Virus record (IMG/VR): IMGVR_UViG_3300025087_000263
Coordinates: 1-28,151 of that record
DNA length: 28,151 bases
From: a virus
Strand: one strand, 5' to 3'
The notes beneath the pieces were generated by a model, which was not told the origin of the DNA, made no database searches, and saw only the letters and a program-made list of their open reading frames with translations. A program made the translations under genes and the position numbers. This document shows, piece by piece, positions 14,202-22,427 of the stretch (its first letter is position 1; every line of letters starts with the position of its first letter).

Positions 14202-16241
14202 TTATATTCCTATCATATTTCTAATCCCACCCATAGCTCTTTGCATGATATTAGGACTTCCCTGTGGCTCTGTAGCAACATTAGATATATCCTGGGGTGA
14301 TGGTATGGTAGGTGGTGGCTGTACTACTCCCGGTTGTCCACCGGCCTCTGCCCCTGGTATTTCTTGCTGTGTTTGTCCGACCACCTGGTTTGCCATTTCT
14401 GCAATATCCTGTCCTAAGACTATCTTTTTATACCACAGCTCAGGAGAGGTATTAAACAGGAATAATGCCTCAGCCCTACCTTCGGGATCGGGAATGCCAG
14501 TATCTTTATAGTAATAGTAGGGTTCTATTAGCTTAAGCTGTGCCATTTGCTGGGCGTTTCTCTCAGCCCTCAGCTTATCGGTAGTTGATGCCTTAACCAC
14601 TACCTCCAAGCCATCGTCTATTGAGTCATTGTTTAACCTCAAGTGTAAATATTTACCCTCCTCAACTCCTGCTATCTGCTTCCAGTGTTCCTCGGTATAG
14701 CGGAGCTTCATCATGTGCATACGCGCTTTAGCAGATTCTGTGGCAACGTGCAAAATAGTATCATTGACCAGATCATCATTAGCTGTAAAATCAGCCTCCC
14801 TTGATATTTGATTTGAAGTAGCAACCTGAGTTGTAAGCTCACCTCTTGTAGCCCCATGTACCGACACTTTGGCAAAAATTCTCTCTAATCTTGCCCTGAC
14901 GTGTTGAAACATCTCAGCCGGAGGCATCACAGGCTGGATAAAACCATGTGTTTGGTTAAGATCACCCTTAATACTTGTAATATCAGCATCAGGATTATTC
15001 ATATCCAGCTTCTTTAGATCTTTTTTAGTCATACCTGAATCAGCACCCCAAAGATGCTTACCTTTGTGGTTTTTAACCATATGGTCTATTTGGCGTTCTA
15101 CATCATCCCTGGATTTTTGAAGTGGGATAGTCTGCTCAATCCTGGAGGTTTGGTCTATAGCAGAAAGCAGGAACTGGTCAAAGGTCATAAAGATAAAAGG
15201 CTTTTTAGGGAACTCAAAATAATTATTAAAGACCTTTTTAATCTCAAAGCCCTGTGGCTGTTGGCCTGTCAGCATAATCTGCTCCATTATCTCAGGTGCT
15301 ATAGGCTCACCATTCACCATTGCCACATCGTGTCCTTCATAATCCCAATTAGGATTTTTACTCTTACCTAGTAATACCTCTTTAGATAGCTTCCAAGCTA
15401 CACCGGACATAAAGTTAAACTTAACATTGCTCTGCGGGTCAAAATCCTCTGCCTTATCAAACCAGTCATACCAGCACTCGGCCACTCTAACCTTTTGAGC
15501 CATTAACACATCCTCATCCTCTGCATTTTCGGCTAGTCTTGGGTGGGCTTTGGCAATATGCTTTTTAATATCCTCCTCTTTATCAGGAAACAACATAGCC
15601 CATTCTTTGGCGGTTTTCTCTACATAATGGATAATAAACTGCATCTCATCAGGGTCAGAGGATAGAGCAGTGTGGTCTACTACTATATGGTCAGGATTAA
15701 TAACTTCCTCTACAATATCCCCGATCTTTTTTCTTGAAGCATCCCACCTATATTTCCTGACAGCTATGAGGTAGGCAGGCATGTGCTTAAACATCATGCC
15801 TAAATCACGCTTGTTTTTATCACTATCAACTACCTTTTCTATAGCCTTGGTTAAAACCTCGGCTGTTAGTTTCCTGGCCTCATCTCCTCCCACACCACCC
15901 GGCTCAATAACAATATCAGGCATCTTAGATACAGCCAGCGCCTTGAGCATCTTTTCAAACTCATAGATAATGTTATCCACTAGCTCTGACTCATAGGGCT
16001 TAAGCTGTCTGCCTAGTAACTGCTTACCGAATAGATACTTAATATTCTGTTTTCTTCTCTCTTTTAGGTTGATGCCATCAGGTCCTGATTTATTCCAATG
16101 CTCATCAGCTGCCTTTTCCAGCCCTGTTAGATATCTAAGTAGCTTTTTATCCTCAATTTCCACTGTTAAAGGTGCAAGGGTGGGAATAACTCCTGTTTCG
16201 GGGGTAAACCTATTATTTGTATCAATAATCTGTGAATCCAT
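14202..16241 (-). CDS. Portal protein
   Basis: I place the start at 16241 (MDSQIIDTNN) rather than six codons upstream, because the upstream codons lie in the leader hairpin; this gives 679 aa, in the range of large podovirus portals. The layout fits: helical N-terminus, ERRKQNIKYLFGKQ, an internal region with IVVDHTALSSDPDEMQFIIHYV, a stretch with RDDVERQIDHMVKNHKGKHLWG, helices such as HVRARLERIFAKVSVHGATRGE around the channel, and a Pro/Gln-rich C-terminal tail. It would form the dodecameric ring at the capsid vertex and dock TerL. Upstream neighbours are TerL and a zinc-ribbon protein. Confidence 0.85.
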   Translation of the reverse strand: MDSQIIDTNNRFTPETGVIPTLAPLTVEIEDKKLLRYLTGLEKAADEHWNKSGPDGINLKERRKQNIKYLFGKQLLGRQLKPYESELVDNIIYEFEKMLKALAVSKMPDIVIEPGGVGGDEARKLTAEVLTKAIEKVVDSDKNKRDLGMMFKHMPAYLIAVRKYRWDASRKKIGDIVEEVINPDHIVVDHTALSSDPDEMQFIIHYVEKTAKEWAMLFPDKEEDIKKHIAKAHPRLAENAEDEDVLMAQKVRVAECWYDWFDKAEDFDPQSNVKFNFMSGVAWKLSKEVLLGKSKNPNWDYEGHDVAMVNGEPIAPEIMEQIMLTGQQPQGFEIKKVFNNYFEFPKKPFIFMTFDQFLLSAIDQTSRIEQTIPLQKSRDDVERQIDHMVKNHKGKHLWGADSGMTKKDLKKLDMNNPDADITSIKGDLNQTHGFIQPVMPPAEMFQHVRARLERIFAKVSVHGATRGELTTQVATSNQISREADFTANDDLVNDTILHVATESAKARMHMMKLRYTEEHWKQIAGVEEGKYLHLRLNNDSIDDGLEVVVKASTTDKLRAERNAQQMAQLKLIEPYYYYKDTGIPDPEGRAEALFLFNTSPELWYKKIVLGQDIAEMANQVVGQTQQEIPGAEAGGQPGVVQPPPTIPSPQDISNVATEPQGSPNIMQRAMGGIRNMIGI

Positions 16242-16274
16242 AAAAAAAGCCCCACACAAAAAAAAGCGTGAGGC
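16242..16274 (-). terminator. Leader hairpin with T-tract before portal gene
   Basis: Minus strand GCCTCAC (16274-16268) pairs with GTGGGGC (16255-16249), one G-T pair, around a T-rich loop, then TTTTTTT directly followed by the portal ATG. The terminator form abuts the start codon itself. Confidence 0.6.
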
Positions 16275-16296
16275 AAAGACCTATGAGTATATTATA
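16273..16296 (-). promoter_or_regulatory. Promoter -10 and start motif for portal unit
   Basis: TATAAT at 16296-16291, seven bases (ATACTCA), then TAGGTCTTTGCC. The seven bases and the following motif are nearly identical to those before the adaptor gene at 3488. The -35 is weak (TATTCA at 18 bp). Confidence 0.5.
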
Positions 16297-16299
16297 CTA

Positions 16300-16758
16300 C
16301 TAAATCAATCTTGTTGAATAATGTACCCCATTTGGAGTCTTTTTCTTTAAAAATAGTTTACTAACTATACCTCTAAATTCACCGCTATCATATTTCCCAT
16401 GACATTTATGACATAATTGCATCCAATCAGTTAAATCTCTTTTATACTCGTGTGAAATATTTGCCCATTCAATGTTTATTGTAGATATACATTGAGAACA
16501 AATAGTCGCTTTACCAAGATAATGTTTAACCCATTTATGTAATGCAGAATATCCAACCTTATCACCCTTCCACTTAGGGCTTCCTTCATTTTGCCTATTA
16601 GAAAGCACTTTGTCTCTATTCCATCCTATTTTACCTATATGGGCTAAGCTTATTTTCTTCTTAACTGCTTCAGGGTGTTTATATCCCTTTTTAGGTCCAC
16701 CTCCAGTATAAATATGAGATCCTTTGTTCCAAGGAGTATAACCTTTTTTAAATGCCAC
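16300..16758 (-). CDS. HNH homing endonuclease with NUMOD-like N-terminus
   Basis: The 152-aa protein begins at GTG (16758) with a Gly/Lys-rich DNA-contacting stretch, including a NUMOD3-like helix PEAVKKKISLAHIGK. The HNH domain follows at about residues 80-135: HKWVKHYLGKATICSQC, then IEWANISHEYKRDLTDWMQLCHKCHGKYD, with C87-x2-C90 and C127-x2-C130 zinc ligands and the His/Asn/His core. It sits between the zinc-ribbon protein and the portal, breaking no gene that I can see. It ends in a basic tail. Confidence 0.85.
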   Translation of the reverse strand: MAFKKGYTPWNKGSHIYTGGGPKKGYKHPEAVKKKISLAHIGKIGWNRDKVLSNRQNEGSPKWKGDKVGYSALHKWVKHYLGKATICSQCISTINIEWANISHEYKRDLTDWMQLCHKCHGKYDSGEFRGIVSKLFLKKKTPNGVHYSTRLI

Positions 16759-16764
16759 GCTTAA

Positions 16765-16776
16765 ATTATACCATTT
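16765..16776 (-). promoter_or_regulatory. Extended -10 of HNH gene at 16758
   Basis: TGGTATAAT, overlapping the stop of the zinc-ribbon gene, ends exactly six bases before the GTG start codon, the same distance as at the other HNH gene. The -35 is poor (TTCGTA). Implies a leaderless or nearly leaderless transcript. Confidence 0.5.
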
Positions 16777-17248
16777 CTGGGCTCAAAATACGAACCATTC
16801 CTAAATAAGTAAAGACTTGTTTACACATTGGATTACCGCATAAAAAAGACTCACCCTTTTTAGCATCAGCCTTAGACTGATAATGGATCACTTTATCCCC
16901 ACTAAAATATAAATTCCTCATTTGGCAGTTGTAGCAGTGGTAAGTCCTGACATTATCATCATTAAAATACTGATCCTGAATCCAGAAGTTAACAGATTGT
17001 GATTCATCCTCCTTACCCTCTTTAAATGAATACTGGATATTATCTGAAACTCTAACTGATTTAACTATAAACTGTGGCGTATCTTCAGGATCAAAACCAG
17101 GGTAAATAACCTTAACCAATCCCTGATACCTCATAATCTGGTTCTGGTTATATGGACAAAAGAACATCCTTAATCTGATAGTCTCCTCAATAGGAGGCTT
17201 GGAAACAAGGACTGTTAAAACATTCTTGCCTATTATATCTTTATACAT
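16766..17248 (-). CDS. Zinc-ribbon protein between TerL and portal, 160 aa
   Basis: N-terminal two thirds are beta-rich (RMFFCPYNQNQIMRYQGLVKVIYPGFDPE) and the C-terminal third has four cysteines as C105-x2-C108 and C137-x4-C142 around a strand-rich loop, a zinc-ribbon arrangement. Its ATG directly follows the TAA of the terminase gene without any gap. It may bind DNA or the portal/terminase complex, but no family is known to me. Confidence 0.6.
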   Translation of the reverse strand: MYKDIIGKNVLTVLVSKPPIEETIRLRMFFCPYNQNQIMRYQGLVKVIYPGFDPEDTPQFIVKSVRVSDNIQYSFKEGKEDESQSVNFWIQDQYFNDDNVRTYHCYNCQMRNLYFSGDKVIHYQSKADAKKGESFLCGNPMCKQVFTYLGMVRILSPEMV

Positions 17249-18727
17249 TTATTCTTCTTCATTAAATATTTCTGCATCTTCTATTATACTACTATTTGCC
17301 TCTGTTTCCTCACCACCTCTTGAGGCTGATTCAATCTTAGCATCAATCCACCTCAACTCTGAAAATCCATATCTTACAGAATCAAGTGCATCATCTTCCC
17401 CGGAGTCATCTATATCTTCAACTTTATTCTCATCATGTATAGCAATTGGTAGTGTCCTGATTAGATTTACACAACTTTCGGTTATCTGCCAGTAGGGTTT
17501 ACCATCAGGAGCCATAGATAACCATTGTTGCATATTCTCCCACCCTGCAACTCGGTTTTTACTGGCTGTTTTTAATAGACCATTGTAATTTGAGTCATAC
17601 TTATAAAATAAATCTGCTATGGTTGTTCCCATGTCTGTTGCAGAAGGTGAGAATATTTGATTATCAGACATAATGTCATTCAAATTTGATAACTTAATAC
17701 TATATCCTTCCAACCTGCCTTCAATAATCTTTGCCCATGCGTCAGGGTATTTATCGTTTCCATAAACTTCAATAAATGTAACAATCCGGTAAAAGGTTTG
17801 ACCATTAAAAGAAACGGGGAATACATGATGGATATAGAAAGCAAAATTATCTACACGCCCCCAATCCATACTGCCTAATAAAAACCCTTTTTCAATATCA
17901 GGGTAATATCTTGATATAACATGCAGATCCCATCTAAAGGTTTTGAAAAACTGCCCTGCAAATATATCCCATTCACCCTCCCGCCATGCTTTACCAAGAT
18001 CGCCTATTAAACTTTCTAAGAATTGAATATACTCCTTATTAAGATATGGATTTGACCTATAGGTTGAACCAATAAATCTAGTTTCTGTTTCTGTCCCTTC
18101 CCTAAATGGCAAGATATATCTACTTTTTACATGATCGTGACCTATCCCCCCAGGATTAAAAGAAGTATACATACGGGGTCGCCAATCTGGTTTACTTGTT
18201 CTTAAAGATCCTCTTAGTTTTAAATATTTATCACCTGTTAATTGATTTAATTCCTCTACAATAATAAAATCATATTCGATACCGATATACTTATCTATAT
18301 CACTCGCTGTTTTAAATCCTCCTAAAACAATTCTGGAACTATTAGGGAATTTTAATACATTGGTCGTTCTCTCATAAACAATTCTGCCTTTTATAACCTT
18401 CTCAATAAGATCATCAAACGATTCCTTTGCTGCAACCCCTGTTTGTCTTAAAAAAAGCCCTTTCAGGCCCGGAATACGTTGGCAGTCATCAAATGAGGCT
18501 TGTGCTAAAACTGCATGAGATTTACCTGGCCCTCTGGCTCCTCCTACACCAATATCAACCGGACCATTAGCGTCATCTGCCATTCTGGCTGCCGCATGAA
18601 ATTCCCATTGCCAAGGTAACGGAATATAACCTGAAGTTATAAATCTATCGGTTTGATCTCTAGGAGCACCTGCCTCTTTAGCTGTGGTTAAACACTTCAT
18701 CAGTGCTGTTTGTTTTGGGTTGTCCAT
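17249..18727 (-). CDS. terL: Terminase large subunit
   Basis: The 492-aa packaging motor. ATPase: Walker A GGARGPGKS at residues 62-70, Walker B DFIIVEE at 153-159 with the catalytic Glu, and the coupling motif SFNPGG at 189-194. Nuclease: GSMDWG with D288, then SATDMG and the late Asp in DALDSVRYG, giving the RNase H-like acidic cluster; the linker has the usual GEWDIFAGQFF. It cuts concatemers and pumps DNA through the portal at the capsid vertex. Start overlaps TerS by 50 nt; a second ATG at codon 10 would cut the overlap to about 23 nt, and neither has a clear Shine-Dalgarno. Confidence 0.95.
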   Translation of the reverse strand: MDNPKQTALMKCLTTAKEAGAPRDQTDRFITSGYIPLPWQWEFHAAARMADDANGPVDIGVGGARGPGKSHAVLAQASFDDCQRIPGLKGLFLRQTGVAAKESFDDLIEKVIKGRIVYERTTNVLKFPNSSRIVLGGFKTASDIDKYIGIEYDFIIVEELNQLTGDKYLKLRGSLRTSKPDWRPRMYTSFNPGGIGHDHVKSRYILPFREGTETETRFIGSTYRSNPYLNKEYIQFLESLIGDLGKAWREGEWDIFAGQFFKTFRWDLHVISRYYPDIEKGFLLGSMDWGRVDNFAFYIHHVFPVSFNGQTFYRIVTFIEVYGNDKYPDAWAKIIEGRLEGYSIKLSNLNDIMSDNQIFSPSATDMGTTIADLFYKYDSNYNGLLKTASKNRVAGWENMQQWLSMAPDGKPYWQITESCVNLIRTLPIAIHDENKVEDIDDSGEDDALDSVRYGFSELRWIDAKIESASRGGEETEANSSIIEDAEIFNEEE

Positions 18728-19196
18728 ATACTTTATTTAAAAGTTTATCTATATCTATTGGCTGAATTTTCTCACCATTAGTTGTTACGTCAACCTTATC
18801 AGTCAATCTCTTTTTTAATTTCAATGTCGTTTCCAAATATTTATGTCTTACTGCAAAATCTTCTACCTCAATAAAATCATCAGTATCAGTCATCGCATCA
18901 ACTTTAATCTCGTGTCCTGTTTTAGCACCCTGTACAATCTTTCTTGCCCCGATTTGTTTGGTTGCATCTAATCCTTCCAATATTTTCTGGTTTAACAAAG
19001 CATCTGTTAAGCCTGCTTCTTCCAAGAGATCAGTATAATCAACTTCTTTCAACATTCTACTACCCAACTCAGCTGCTGAATGTTCAGTAACTTTAGGATG
19101 TAATAATTTGTAGGCTTGACCCGCGTCTTTAAGTTTACAATAAGCCTTAATAAAAGCTCTTTGGGCTAACTCTTTTAATTTTTCACTTTTAGGCAT
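18678..19196 (-). CDS. terS: Terminase small subunit
   Basis: The 172-aa protein has an N-terminal helix-turn-helix region (QRAFIKAYCKLKDAGQAYKLL...TEHSAAELGSRMLK, about residues 11-52) of the type that recognises the packaging site in TerS proteins, followed by helices for ring assembly (ALLNQKILEGLDAT) and a later DFAVRHKYLETTLKLKKRL block that recurs in phage TerS. It sits directly upstream of TerL, overlapping it. AGGAG lies about 10 bases before the start. Confidence 0.8.
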   Translation of the reverse strand: MPKSEKLKELAQRAFIKAYCKLKDAGQAYKLLHPKVTEHSAAELGSRMLKEVDYTDLLEEAGLTDALLNQKILEGLDATKQIGARKIVQGAKTGHEIKVDAMTDTDDFIEVEDFAVRHKYLETTLKLKKRLTDKVDVTTNGEKIQPIDIDKLLNKVYGQPKTNSTDEVFNHS

Positions 19197-19214
19197 CTTT
19201 TATACTCCTATTAC

Positions 19215-19328
19215 TCATATTTGACTCTTAAATACTATTTTCTCTAAAGGTTTTTCTATACAACATTTTTTATACTTTTTTCCCGATCCACAAATACATT
19301 TAAGATTTCTTAACTTGCCCTTACCCAT
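19215..19328 (-). CDS. 37-aa SEC-C motif zinc microprotein
   Basis: Contains a textbook SEC-C motif: C11-I-C13-GSGKKYKK-C22-C23. This is the zinc-binding tail of SecA and of many small proteins, where it can bind SecB or ribosomes. The rest is a short basic lead and a hydrophobic tail (EKIVFKSQI). Its ATG overlaps the preceding stop as TAATG. As a free-standing phage protein its role is unknown; a chaperone or translocation link is possible. Confidence 0.75.
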   Translation of the reverse strand: MGKGKLRNLKCICGSGKKYKKCCIEKPLEKIVFKSQI

Positions 19329-19609
19329 TATTCGTCATCCTCCTCATCAGGCTCACCCATAACTCTTTCTGTTTCTTTGTACTCTTCTTTAAGTCTAGGG
19401 TTGTTTTCTATTGCTATCTCTTCAGCAGATGGTCTTTCTACAAATCCTATACTTGATTTAGAATCCTCAATAATAGCTTGTGTTCTACCTAGCTTGGGTA
19501 GTAGATAGTATCTTGTTATTTCGTTCTTTGTACTGGTTGGTAGCTCTGAATCAAGTATCTTGGAAACTAGATCAATAATAGTTAGTTTTTGTTTAGGTTT
19601 GTTTTTCAT
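19328..19609 (-). CDS. Small unknown protein, 93 aa, acidic tail
   Basis: Not recognised. Basic N-terminus, helical middle (TIIDLVSKILDSELPTSTKNEITRYYLL) and an acidic C-terminus ending in EPDEEDDE. Near the end it has NNPRLKEEYKETE, similar to RNPKLKDDYKVQE at the end of the 129-aa protein two genes upstream; a shared peptide or old duplication is possible. Overlaps both neighbours. Confidence 0.55.
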   Translation of the reverse strand: MKNKPKQKLTIIDLVSKILDSELPTSTKNEITRYYLLPKLGRTQAIIEDSKSSIGFVERPSAEEIAIENNPRLKEEYKETERVMGEPDEEDDE

Positions 19610-19829
19610 ATTTTACCTTATATATTTTTAATAATTCATCTAAAATATACCAACTTATAGGGTGAATTACTGCTATCTCATCTGGGCGATCACTTAAACC
19701 TGTTGCTACACGGGCATAACTTCTATATGTACCGAATTCTTTTACTGCTATCATTTTACCTATCTTACCTACAACTTCTATGTTTGGTTGATCTTTATCA
19801 ATATGTTCTAAAATAGTGCCTGTTTTCAT
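19593..19829 (-). CDS. Small unknown protein, 78 aa
   Basis: Not recognised. It is strand-rich (NIEVVGKIGKMIAVKEFG, YARVATGLS) with a C-terminal helix (WYILDELLKIYKVKY). It starts by an ATGA overlap and ends 17 nt inside the next gene. Position between the GroEL group and terminase gives no clear role. Confidence 0.5.
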   Translation of the reverse strand: MKTGTILEHIDKDQPNIEVVGKIGKMIAVKEFGTYRSYARVATGLSDRPDEIAVIHPISWYILDELLKIYKVKYEKQT

Positions 19830-20215
19830 TTTTCCTGTACCTTATAATCATCCTTTAACTTAGGATTTCTATTTAAACCCTTTTTGCCATTTTCTAATGT
19901 TCTATGATGCCTTGTCATTGATTTATATACATACTTGGCATTTTTAATGTCCTCTTTTGTTACTCCTGCCAGCTTTTCAGTTCCATTAACTTCTATAAAC
20001 TCCCTAGATAACACTCCATTTACCCAAGGCTGGTACATTTCTGATCCATATTCCAATCTGTCTGCCTTTGTCTTGGATGAGGCAAAATCAAACGTCCTAG
20101 TTTGTGAAGGGCTTATGATAGCTCTATCTTTAGCTAAACAATCCTCACACTTAAGGAAACCATACTCTCTACTAAACCCAGCCTTATTCTTACAACCAGC
20201 TTCCAGACAATTCAT
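19826..20215 (-). CDS. Zinc-knuckle protein, 129 aa
   Basis: Cysteines C3, C8, C23 and C26 make an N-terminal zinc knuckle (C-x4-C-x14-C-x2-C), followed by a charged region with no known fold and a basic C-terminus that ends RNPKLKDDYKVQEK. Start overlaps the previous stop as TAATG. Similar N-terminal knuckles occur in small phage proteins close to terminase, but no function is known to me. Confidence 0.55.
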   Translation of the reverse strand: MNCLEAGCKNKAGFSREYGFLKCEDCLAKDRAIISPSQTRTFDFASSKTKADRLEYGSEMYQPWVNGVLSREFIEVNGTEKLAGVTKEDIKNAKYVYKSMTRHHRTLENGKKGLNRNPKLKDDYKVQEK

Positions 20216-20526
20216 TACCTTGCCCTTTTAGCACTACCTGTACTAACTAATCCACTTGCTGTTGTCGGCATCATTGATGGTGACAAATTTACGTTCTGTA
20301 GCTTCTTATTAAAATCCTCCACTACATAGTGATAGGGTTTATAGACATTCAATCCTAAATGTCCAGTTAAAGCATTAAACTTTTCTTCTAATTCCCTTAT
20401 TCTTTCATTTGCCATTTGTCTAAATTCAGACTCAATAGTGCTATTTATAGCTCCTTGAATACCTTGTGGTAGTGCTTGCTCATCATAGGAATGTCTAACT
20501 GGCTTTTTCTTAAATAATCCAAACAT
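20215..20526 (-). CDS. Small unknown protein, 103 aa
   Basis: Not recognised. Basic N-terminus (MFGLFKKKPVRHSYDEQ), a helix with heptad character (EFRQMANERIRELEEKFNALTG) and a low-complexity Ser/Thr end. A strong Shine-Dalgarno (AGGAGG, six bases upstream) lies within the last codons of GroEL, so the two genes are coupled. Confidence 0.55.
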   Translation of the reverse strand: MFGLFKKKPVRHSYDEQALPQGIQGAINSTIESEFRQMANERIRELEEKFNALTGHLGLNVYKPYHYVVEDFNKKLQNVNLSPSMMPTTASGLVSTGSAKRAR

Positions 20527-20528
20527 TT

Positions 20529-22121
20529 TTATCCTCCTTTCCTTTCATCTTCTTCCTCTAAAACAACAGATATTGCATCGGAAGTTAAAAGCAGAATGGC
20601 TACAGATACAGCAGACCTTAGAGCCTCGGTAATAACTAGAGTAGGATCAATAATACCTGACTCTATTAGATTTTTAACTTGTAGGTCGAGGACATCTACT
20701 CCAAAACCAAACTCTTTATCTTCCAGCTTTGCCAGATAATAAGCATGGTTGACACCTGCATTAGATAACAATTTCTCAAAAGGTTTCTCTACAGCATTAC
20801 TTAAAATCCTGAAAGCATACTCTTCATCTTGTCCTTGGGCTTGTAACACTTTTCGGGCAGACAAAAGCGTTACTTCACCTCCGGGGACAATTCCCCCCTC
20901 TATGGCAGCTCTGGTGGCCAAAATAGCATCCTCAACTCTCTCTTTCCTTTCTCCCATTTCAATCTCTGTAGCACCGCCTGTTTTAATGACATATACCCCA
21001 CCAGTCATCTTAGACAACCTTTCTTTTAATTTCTCCTTATCTATATCAGTATCCGCATCCTGCATTAGTAACTTAATTGAAGCAATCCTTTGTTTGATGG
21101 CCTTCGAGTTACCTTTATTACCGAGAATAATTGTTGAATCCTTGGATGATTTAACTACCTCTGCAAAACCTAAATCCTCAAATGTTAAATCTTTAATAAG
21201 TTTGCCATCTGCATCATCAAGCACCGATCCACCGGTCATTATGGCAATATCCTCAAGCATCTCCCGCTGGTATTTGCCAAAGGAGGGGGATTTAACACAA
21301 AGTAGGTTCATTTTACCCTGTCTTTTAGTTTCTAAAATAGAGGCTAGAGCTGTACCTGTGACATCTTTGGCTATAATTACTAAGTTTCTGATTTGTTTGG
21401 GTTTTAACTGTTCTTCGATAAAAGGTAGCAGTTCATAAATATCCTCAAGCTCTCTATCCAATAGGAGAATATAGGCATCTTTAACAACTGCGGTTAGGGT
21501 GGCGACATCTGTAATAAACTTCCATGACATATATCCATGATCTATTGAAATACCCTCCTGATGTTCAAGGGTAGTTTCATTACTTTGGCTCTCATCAGCC
21601 GTTATTACCCCATCCACGCCAATCTTGTGGTATGTATCGCCAATCATCTCACCTAACTTGGGATCTTCTGAGGAAATAGTGGCAATTTGGATTTTTTCTT
21701 CCTTACTTTTAATTGATTTGGATAGTCTTTTAACTTCTTTAATAAGTAAATCCCTGCCTTTTTCAAGCCCATTCTTGAGGCTCATGGCATTAACGCCGGA
21801 GTCAATTAAGGTCATGGCTTCCTTGGCTATGTGATAACCTAAAACTATTGTCAAAGTTGTGCCATCACCTACCGCCGAAACGTGCTTTTCCGCAGCTTCC
21901 CTTAAAGTAAATGCCCCCACACTTTCAAACCTATTCTCAGGATTAACAAATCTCGAAGTCTTTAGACCATCATGTAAAAACTGCACGTCAAAACCTTTGT
22001 GGATTGCAACATTCCTGCCTCTTGGTCCTAAAGTTGCAGAAACTAAATCATAGACCTGTTTTGCCCCTGCCATCAGGGAATCTCTAGCTTCTTTGTTATA
22101 TTTGTGGGCGGTGTGACTCAT
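20529..22121 (-). CDS. groL: Phage GroEL-type chaperonin
   Basis: The 530-aa protein is a full-length group I chaperonin: SATLGPRGRNVAI (29-40), the catalytic DGTT block with D86, the hinge and apical regions (GYMSWKFI, DAYILLLDRE), and ERVEDAILATRAAIEGGIVPGG with D398, the ATP-hydrolysis Asp of the family. Differences from bacterial GroEL include LHDGLKT for the usual TNDGVT block, VPGGE for VPGGG, and a charged tail (EEDERKGG) in place of the GGM repeat. It folds substrate proteins in the central cavity, presumably the coat or other virion proteins. It overlaps groS by 4 nt. Confidence 0.93.
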   Translation of the reverse strand: MSHTAHKYNKEARDSLMAGAKQVYDLVSATLGPRGRNVAIHKGFDVQFLHDGLKTSRFVNPENRFESVGAFTLREAAEKHVSAVGDGTTLTIVLGYHIAKEAMTLIDSGVNAMSLKNGLEKGRDLLIKEVKRLSKSIKSKEEKIQIATISSEDPKLGEMIGDTYHKIGVDGVITADESQSNETTLEHQEGISIDHGYMSWKFITDVATLTAVVKDAYILLLDRELEDIYELLPFIEEQLKPKQIRNLVIIAKDVTGTALASILETKRQGKMNLLCVKSPSFGKYQREMLEDIAIMTGGSVLDDADGKLIKDLTFEDLGFAEVVKSSKDSTIILGNKGNSKAIKQRIASIKLLMQDADTDIDKEKLKERLSKMTGGVYVIKTGGATEIEMGERKERVEDAILATRAAIEGGIVPGGEVTLLSARKVLQAQGQDEEYAFRILSNAVEKPFEKLLSNAGVNHAYYLAKLEDKEFGFGVDVLDLQVKNLIESGIIDPTLVITEALRSAVSVAILLLTSDAISVVLEEEDERKGG

Positions 22122-22423
22122 TGTATTTTCAATAATATCCTTCCAAATGGAGCAATAATAAATCTATGTCTGGGATCACCTTTATATTCCAGTTTTGTCT
22201 CTTCGATTCCGGCTATTGAATATAATACAAAATCTCCAACCTTAACAGGACATTCCTGTTTTATTCCATAATCAGATATTTTGGTATCACCCACAGCAAT
22301 AACAGTACCCTTATAAGGTCTGTCAACGGAATCCTGGATAGTCATATAATCTGATTTTTTGTCTTTTTCGAGTGGGTCAATAAGACAAAAGCCTGAAGTA
22401 GGGATATAAGTTATCTTTGTCAT
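22118..22423 (-). CDS. groS: Phage GroES-type co-chaperonin
   Basis: The 101-aa protein has the co-chaperonin core: KGTVIAVG (39-46), PVKVGDFVLYSIAG and the final RHRFIIAPFGRILLKI strand. The mobile-loop region (about residues 18-36, EKDKKSDYMTIQDSVDRP) differs from bacterial GroES, so it may be tuned to the phage GroEL. It would form the seven-membered lid on GroEL. Its stop and the groL start overlap as ATGA. It is the first gene of a unit controlled by the same promoter type as the virion genes. Confidence 0.88.
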   Translation of the reverse strand: MTKITYIPTSGFCLIDPLEKDKKSDYMTIQDSVDRPYKGTVIAVGDTKISDYGIKQECPVKVGDFVLYSIAGIEETKLEYKGDPRHRFIIAPFGRILLKIQ

Positions 22424-22427
22424 TATT

